DNA from: Atrichornis clamosus
Taxonomy: Eukaryota; Chordata; Aves; Passeriformes; Menuridae
Assembly (NCBI GenBank): GCA_013400975.1
Contig: WBMZ01010150.1
Span: forward strand, 1 to 64,000
Reading direction: 5' to 3'
Length of the DNA stretch: 64,000 bases
The first letter of the stretch is position 1. Each line of letters opens with the position of its first letter. A program made the translations under genes and the position numbers. A model generated the notes under the pieces. That model did no database searches, was not told where the DNA came from, and saw nothing but the letters and a program-made list of their open reading frames with translations. Shown here one piece after another: positions 57,485-64,000 of the stretch.

Positions 57485-60400
57485 AATGTTTGAGCAGGTA
57501 TTACTAAGAGAAAACATAAAAAATGTTTCCTATTTACCAAGGAATGTGGGATTTTACCTTGTTAATTCCTGACCTGGCACAGAGAAGGTCTGGGAGAAGT
57601 TAATTTTAATGCAATCCCAGGCTAAAAGGTGGTAAGGCTGCCATGCTCCCCACCAATAGCTGCTGTCCTCATGCTCTGTGCCATTCTCCAGGACAGAGGG
57701 GACATCTGCTCTCTGCAGGGCGAGGAACCCAATGGCACCACTGGCAGAGCATTCCAGGATCAGCTTTCTTCCCATGTGCTGTTTCCTTACATCCTCTGCC
57801 AAGGTTCAGAGGCAGCAGGAGGCTCTTGGCCTTGGCTTACAGAGCTCTTCTGTTTCAACTTCCTTACCTAGAGTGGAAAGTGAATTAAGCCAGTTAATTA
57901 TTCCTCGACTGACAGGCAAGGAAAACACCTCTGAGCATCACTTTGATAAACTGGACCAGTTCTTTTCACTTCCTTTGTATCTCTCCTGTGTCTATCAGCT
58001 CAGCTGGGACACGTGAGGGATTTTGAAGACTGCTTCTCCGATCACAGGTGTGGGGGCCTGCAGGAGAATGAGTGCCTGCTTGGCCAGGTGAGCTGTCCAT
58101 TGTTTTTTAATAAATCGGGTTTTTAGTACATCCTGTCACTTCACACTGTGCATTGTCTTCCTCAGAAAAGGTGCACCCCCAGGCCCAGGGCTGCAGCATT
58201 GAGTCAGTGATGAATCTGATTGCACCCTTCCTTCTACACCAAATCAGTGAGTAAAAGCATGGAAGCAGGGCTAGAGAAAAGAATTCCATCATCTTCTTTC
58301 ACTCAGGGCTCTGGAAGAGATGGAGACCCTTGAAAAGAGGGCTCAGAAAATAACCAAAGAGTTCTGTGACAGTGTTCATCCAATTCATGGTAGATTTTTG
58401 CTGTAAGTGAAGGCAATTTGTAATTAAATAGAGAGATGATGGAGCTGTTTGTGGGCTACAAGAATTTAGGAGATCTGTGAGGTAATGAAATCATGCAACT
58501 TCAGAGTGTAAGGATAGATTAATTATAATTAAATTCTTAATATTCTGCCAAAGAAAAACAGAAAAAAAGGACTAGACATTTCCCACAGAGTCTTTTGGGA
58601 TTAGATAAACTGGAATTTTATTAAGTTTTAAAGTCAGAGTGTGTTGTAATCTCAAATGAGTCTGCAATGACACCACCTTCTTATCAATTACATTGGTGAT
58701 CTGTGTGGGTTTGGGGACTTACCTCTGGGTTAAAACCAAATGAAAAAAATATTCATAATTTGTACTCCTGTTACCTTACTTAGTCATGAGGGCTGCAGCA
58801 CAGAGGGGTGTACTGTGCTTAGACTTCACAATGGTAACTCATTTAATATCCCTTTTATGATTTTAATCTTTTATATGGATGAATGGTGACTCTGGCAAAG
58901 AGATGATTAATGAACAAGGGGCTGCTTGGGGTGTCTGATGGAGGAGTAAGTCCTGAATCCTTGGTGGATAATTCTCCACCTCAGAGTGGCTCTCAGAGGT
59001 CGCCTTGTGTGACGGAGGAGCACCAGGGGCAGGGGATGCCCTTGTTAAAGCCATCTGTGTCAGGCATCTGAAAAAGCCTCATGGTCAGAACCTCAGGATG
59101 TCTGACTCTGAGCGCAGGAGGTCAGTTCTGCTCCTCAAAGGGCCAGGGAGGAGCTCATTACTGAAATACGTTGTTCTTCCCATAGGAGTGGGATACCAAG
59201 CCCCTTCATGTCCTGCTGGGGCTTGCTCTGCTAATTACAAGCAATTTGTCTCATTCCACGTCCTGAATTCTCATGCAGCACAGCTCCCCTGGCACCAGGA
59301 GCCAGCTCCAGCAGCCACAGTCCTTGCTGGATGCTCTGGAGGGAATGTCTGATGTCAGGAATACCCTGACAAAGGGAACAACAGCTCTGAGTCTCAGCTT
59401 GTTTGGTAACAAATTAAACTCCTGCTTGTTTCCCCAGATTGTAGCTGTGGCCTGGACATTTCGCAGCTGCTACACCATTAACTAGAGTTCATAGTATTGC
59501 CAATGAAAGATATGAAAGAAGTAATTTTCAAGTGGTAGATTTGACTTATCTTCTTGTTCTAGGGGCTCTAAAGTGGATTTCAGCTCTGCTCAGTCACAGC
59601 CATGTCAGACTCAATTGCCCAAATGAAGCCTGTTCCCAACTGCCTGAAGCTGTTTCAGTGTCAGCAGGTCTGTGTAACACTTCCAGGGCTCTGACCTAGT
59701 AAATGTGCCCTCTGGAGCTGCTCTTTTGATTTTTTCCGACACCTAAAAGTCCAATTCTTTGAGTCAAGTACTCAGGAAAACACTCAGTGACCAGGATAGA
59801 CCAACTACTGCAGGTATTCAATGAGACGAAACTGGGAGTAGTTCCAAATATATTAAACAGTCAAAAAGACTGTGTCACTCTTGGGGCTTAAATACACATT
59901 TTGATAATGACTGTAAAGGACAAAGATACATTTCCTCCAGATGTAAAAGGACCAGACACACAATGTTCTCTCTGGCTTCTTAGGAGCTCCCATGGAGGAA
60001 TAGGAGGAGCAATTAGCACTGAAGCCAACCTGCACCTCTCAGGCTGAGTGGTACCTCCCCAGCACAGACCCCTGAGCCCACTGGTTTTATTCGAATCACA
60101 AAGTGTTGCTCAGAGTAATTAAGCATGGCCAGCACTGGACCCTGAAAGCTCAATAACAGCCTTCCTCAAGTAGGCTCTTACAGCAAGGTGCAGGCTCCCA
60201 ACCAAGCTCTCTGCACGTTTTCCTTTCCAAAAGAAATCAGACACGTTTTCTGCTCTTTGAGGCCCAGTCTCACATTTAGAAAATGTTCTTCTTTTTCACG
60301 GAGCCAAGGAGCAACTGCTGGCAGCAGTTACTATCAGAACACCAGGAGGGTACCTGGGCAGCGAGTATCGTCCTTTCAGCTTCCTCACAGCTTCAGTGCA

Positions 60401-62009
60401 GGGTGCCTGATGAGCTCCTCTGACAGCCTGGAGCCTGCTCTGCACTGAAGTGCTTTTCCATGGAGGAGGGCTGCTTTTCTCTGTTGTGATTCCATGCGTG
60501 ACACTCCCCAATTTGTTAAGTTCGACCTCCTAGGTTACCTCTATGACAAATAAACTGCAGGTGCTTTGAAGGGCCGTGTGCTGTGTCAGGTGGGGTTGAT
60601 GGAAATGTCTGAAGTGTTATCCTTTTGTTGAAGCCCACGTTCTTTACGGGGCTGAACGTGCTGTTGTGTATGGTGAGAAGCAGCAGACCTGAATCACATG
60701 TATAAGAAGTGATGCACAAAGCCTGAGAGTTTATATACTCCTTTTTGGGCCAAATACTTCACTGAGGGGGATTATTGTGAGTTTTAACTTTTGCAGCTGT
60801 TTCTCTGTGTTCATAAAAACTCGAAGCTCAGTCTCATGTTACACCAGGGTGAACCAGATGCCTTCATGTTTCAGATACTGCCCACTGCAGATGACTCCTG
60901 GTTCACAGCAGCCAAAGCATTGCACTACTGGGATGAATTTGTCTTTTGGTGAGGCTCCTTGTCCGTATCTCTCTGAGTAACTAGTCCAAAACTCCTCTGA
61001 CTACAGGATCTTCTGGGATATTAATTCCTTCCAGAACTGCCAATTCTTACAGTGTAATCAGGAATCTGTAGGAGCTGAGTTTGTGTCATGATGAAACACG
61101 TCAGTCATCACACCCTGTGCCTGCCTGGGGGAAAACCCCATTTGGGTGGGACACCTTTCCTGCTTCCTTCTCCTAGGTGGGTGCTGGGAGGAGCAGGCAA
61201 CGCTCCGACCTTCCCCTGGGGAACTACAAGGAACTGTGAGATGGGAGAGGGGGGCAAGAGGGGAAGAACCCACTCTTACAGCTGATAAAACACCTTTGCC
61301 TCCCTTTGCACAGCAGGCTGTTCTGCTGTGTGTTTTGAAGGAAAACCAGGGGTCTCTCAGAGGGACAGTGGCTTCAGGAAAACAGAAGCGTAAAGACAAA
61401 ATATTGGCAAAAGATGGAAGATAATCAAGCAACTGTGAGTTTTGGGGACAGTAGTAGTCTTGTATCATCAGACACAACCTCATGCCAAACCACAATCTTT
61501 CCTCTGCTCCAGTGAGGCTTTCTGTGAGCCTGGGAGTGCTGCTAACAGCCTCAAACTGGAGAGGAAATGAGCAGGGTATTCTGAATGTCGAAGGGCACCA
61601 GATATTTTAAAATTGTCTGGTTTTTTTTGAACCAGAGCAGTGGCCAGGTGGGAGCAGCCCAGAGACATCCTCAGAAGGTGTGTGTGGACCTGCCTCAGCC
61701 CTGCCCCAGGGCCCAGCCTGTCCTGTCAGTGGAGCAGGAGCAGCCCAGGGCTTCCAGCATCACCTCACACTGACTGGGCAGCCCCCAGGACAGCCCCAGC
61801 CGGAGCCCTTCAGCCTCTGCTGGTTTGTGTGAAGGGCCATTGCAGTGTTTTTGTTACTTTACAGCCAAGTCCAAGAACTTGATGGTGGGCACCCCCCTGT
61901 CTGCTCTGTCCTGAGGGAACCTTCCCTTCCTCACTCAGGTGCTTGCAGGGGAGAGGAGGCTGCACTGGGCTGGTGCAGCCAGGACTTGGCTGGACTTGAG
62001 TAAATTCCC
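57485..62009. other. Intergenic unique sequence
   Basis: About 4.5 kb without a recognised repeat, RNA gene or coding exon on either strand. Short open frames are not longer than expected by chance. Confidence 0.65.
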
Positions 62010-62645
62010 AAACCCCTGCCCTGGCCGTGTGCTGGCACCCAGAACTGTGCCCTGGGCTGAGCCCCCAGCGTGGGCAGCAGGGGAGGGGGGATTCTGCCCC
62101 TCTGCCCCCTCAGGTGAGACCCCACCTGCAGAGCTGCCCCCAGCCCTGGGCCCAGCACAGGAAGGACCTGGAGCTGCTGGAGAGAGGCGTGAGTAGGCAC
62201 CAGGATGAGTAGAGGGATGGAGCAGCCTTGGTGGGAGGAAAGGCTGGGAGAGCTGGGATTGTTCAGCCTGGAGAGGAGAAGCTTTGGGGTGACCTCATTG
62301 TGACCTGACAGTGCCTGAAGGGAACCTACAAGGAAACATGGAGAGAGACTATTGACAAGAGCCTGGAATGATAGGACAAAGCAGAATGGCTTCCCACTGC
62401 CAGAGGGCAGGGTTAGATGGGATATTGGGAAGGAATTCTTCCCTGTGAGGGTGGGGAGGCCCTGGCACAGGGTGCCCAGGGAAGCTGTGGCTGCCCCTGG
62501 ATCCCTGGAAGTGCCCAGGGCCAGGTTGGATGGGGCTTGGAGCACCCTGGGATAGTGGAAGGTGTCCCTGCCTGTGGCAGGGGGTGGGACTGGATGGGCT
62601 TTAAGGTCCCTTCCAACTATTTTGGGATTCTGTGATTCCATGGAA
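62010..62645 (+). mobile_element. CR1 LINE fragment, 3' end, subfamily C
   Basis: About 630 bases ending in TTTTGGGATTCTGTGATTCC. It shares CAGGTGAGACCCCACCTGCA, GACCTGGAGCTGCTGGAGAG and GGTTAGATGGGATATTGGGA with the copies at 33.3 and 37.2 kb, in the opposite orientation. The 5' boundary is approximate. Confidence 0.9.
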
Positions 62646-63920
62646 ATGACAGAGCCGGATTTAATTTGGTTTATGACTAGTTGTGTGGATCAAAGAAAGG
62701 TGTGCAGCCCCAAGGCTGTGTGCTGGAGCTATGAAATGATACAAAATCATCTTCTTATCACAATGTAATCAGAAATGAATCCCATATATATTTCATTTAT
62801 ACCAGTCTATCTGTAATTCATATAGATACATATACACTTGCAGACATTGTTTACAGTCTGTGGGATAATTTCTGATAAGGAAGGCATAAAAATGACACTT
62901 CTGATAACACTGTCTGGGACCAACTATTAAGGTGAATTGGTTTGAATTGATTTGTAAAGTAGACTAATTGGCATAGGTGTTTTCAGAATTAAATTTTGAT
63001 TTCACGTAGCTTTTGCTTGTTGACCAGTGTGTTTGGTGGTTTGGTTTTTTTTTTTTTATTTTTTTTTTTGTTTTTTTATTTTTAATAATCATCTGTGATT
63101 TAGCTGGCTTGTACAAAGCCAATGAGCTTAAAAAATCTTTCTTCCAAGATCTTTAAAAGCATTTGTTCCAAGCTCAGGTGCTTTCTGGAGAAGCAGAACA
63201 ATGAACCCTGAAGGATTGCTCTGTCCATGTGAGAACGTCCCTGGTTTGGAGGAACCCCAGGGCTGTGCTCAGTTCTGCAGGGTTGAGCTTTACTTAACTT
63301 ATCAGAGACTTACAGCGCCTTTTACTTTGCTTTGAAGGATGTAGATTTTAACATAGTAATATTTTCTATTTTTATTCATGAACAAGAAACTTTGTCTTTT
63401 GATTTACATTTTGTTTCCTGACCCCTCTTCCCCCCGCCTTTTTTTTTTGACAAAAATTGTCTCCAAAATTATATTTAAGCACTGGAAAGGTGAGATTTCA
63501 TTTATAAGCAGCAGTAAATGGCTTTGTGCATATCTGCCATGTGCATGCCCATCATCAGCTTCCATGTGCTCTCCCAACCCTGGGAACACTGTGGGGTGGC
63601 AGATTTTGATGTTTCTGTTTGGAATATCAGCTGCCAAACAGGGAATGGAGTCCTCCCAAAAGCTGGCATGCTGAGTCTGCTCATGTCTTGTGCTCCAAGG
63701 ATATTTTCTAGGGCTTCTGATGGGAAGTTTATTGCAGAGCATGAAGTGCTGGGTGGTGCAAAGGCTTTTCTGGACCCTTCTCACACTGAAGATCTGTCTG
63801 TGGGGTTTTCTGGAACCAGCGACTTAAATAACCCCTTCCTTACACATGCTGGAGCACCAGGTGAAGCCCTGAGCCAAGGGCATTTGAGAGAACAGGACAA
63901 AGGCCTGGCTTAGGTAAGGG
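62646..63920. other. Intergenic unique sequence near right edge
   Basis: AT-rich with the T-rich run at 63,046. The part at 63,480-63,700 is of mixed composition and has overlapping frames on both strands but no recognisable product. Confidence 0.65.
63046..63085. repeat. T-rich low-complexity stretch
   Basis: Long T runs broken by A or G over about 40 bases. No retrocopy body is visible next to it. Confidence 0.85.
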
Positions 63921-64000
63921 AAATCAGGGAATCACAGATTATCCTGACTTGGAAGGGGCCAGCAAGGACCATCAAAGTCCAACTTCCACCCCAACAATCC
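63921..64000 (-). mobile_element. CR1 LINE fragment, subfamily A, cut by the window edge
   Basis: The plus strand reads GGGAATCACAGATTATCCTG, then a segment matching the TCATCCAGTCCAGCTCC region and CACCCCAACAATCC, where the window ends. The element continues to the right. Confidence 0.8.

Noticed and set aside
63404..63913. Overlapping frames of 126-131 codons near the right edge
   Set aside because: Opposite-strand frames of similar length, no domain, no splice context; no evidence of a gene.
30700..64000. FGF18 on the minus strand, expected by synteny
   Set aside because: I looked for coding segments of the FGF core and the basic C-terminal tail and recognised none. The gene probably lies further right.

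Overview
The window looks like nuclear DNA of a bird, probably a songbird. One multi-exon vertebrate gene is split by short GT-AG introns. The repeat load is almost entirely CR1-type LINE fragments whose 3' ends close in the avian-type ATTCTRTG tail. There are no bacterial operons, tRNAs, rRNAs, CRISPR arrays, or intact viral or transposon reading frames. 'Bird' is close to certain; 'songbird' is an inference from the style of the GC-rich CR1 subfamilies.

Positions 1 to about 30,690 hold the 3' two thirds of FBXW11 (beta-TrCP2) on the + strand. Nine coding exons lie between 8,021 and 24,875 and encode 417 residues: the F-box, the linker and all seven WD40 blades of the substrate-recognition subunit of an SCF ubiquitin ligase. 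Every exon join keeps frame and has GT/AG borders. The stop codon lies 27 nt before a further splice donor, so the gene appears to have an intron in its 3' UTR (24,903-28,329), followed by a terminal non-coding exon ending at a poly(A) signal at 30,665. The 5' exons (N-terminus and dimerisation domain) were not found and should lie left of position 1, so 1-8,020 is read as intron.

From about 30,700 to 64,000 I find no recognisable coding gene. This flank holds a CpG-island-like block at 34,780-36,000, scattered CR1 fragments, a (GGGAT)n pentamer array interrupted by a 67-base assembly gap at 48,448-48,514, small tandem duplications, and long AT-rich unique stretches. In mammals FGF18 lies beyond the 3' end of FBXW11 in convergent orientation; no FGF18 exon was recognised here.

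The most interesting observation is structural. Two CR1 copies of the same subfamily lie in opposite orientation in introns on either side of the WD40 exons (about 13,610-13,810 and 26,792-26,992) and are nearly perfectly complementary over about 200 nt. In the FBXW11 pre-mRNA they could pair and loop out all seven WD40-coding exons, a plausible setting for back-splicing (circular RNA) or RNA editing. Second is the CpG island without a gene. Third is the 3' UTR intron placed just inside the distance tolerated by nonsense-mediated decay. I see no convincing new coding system.
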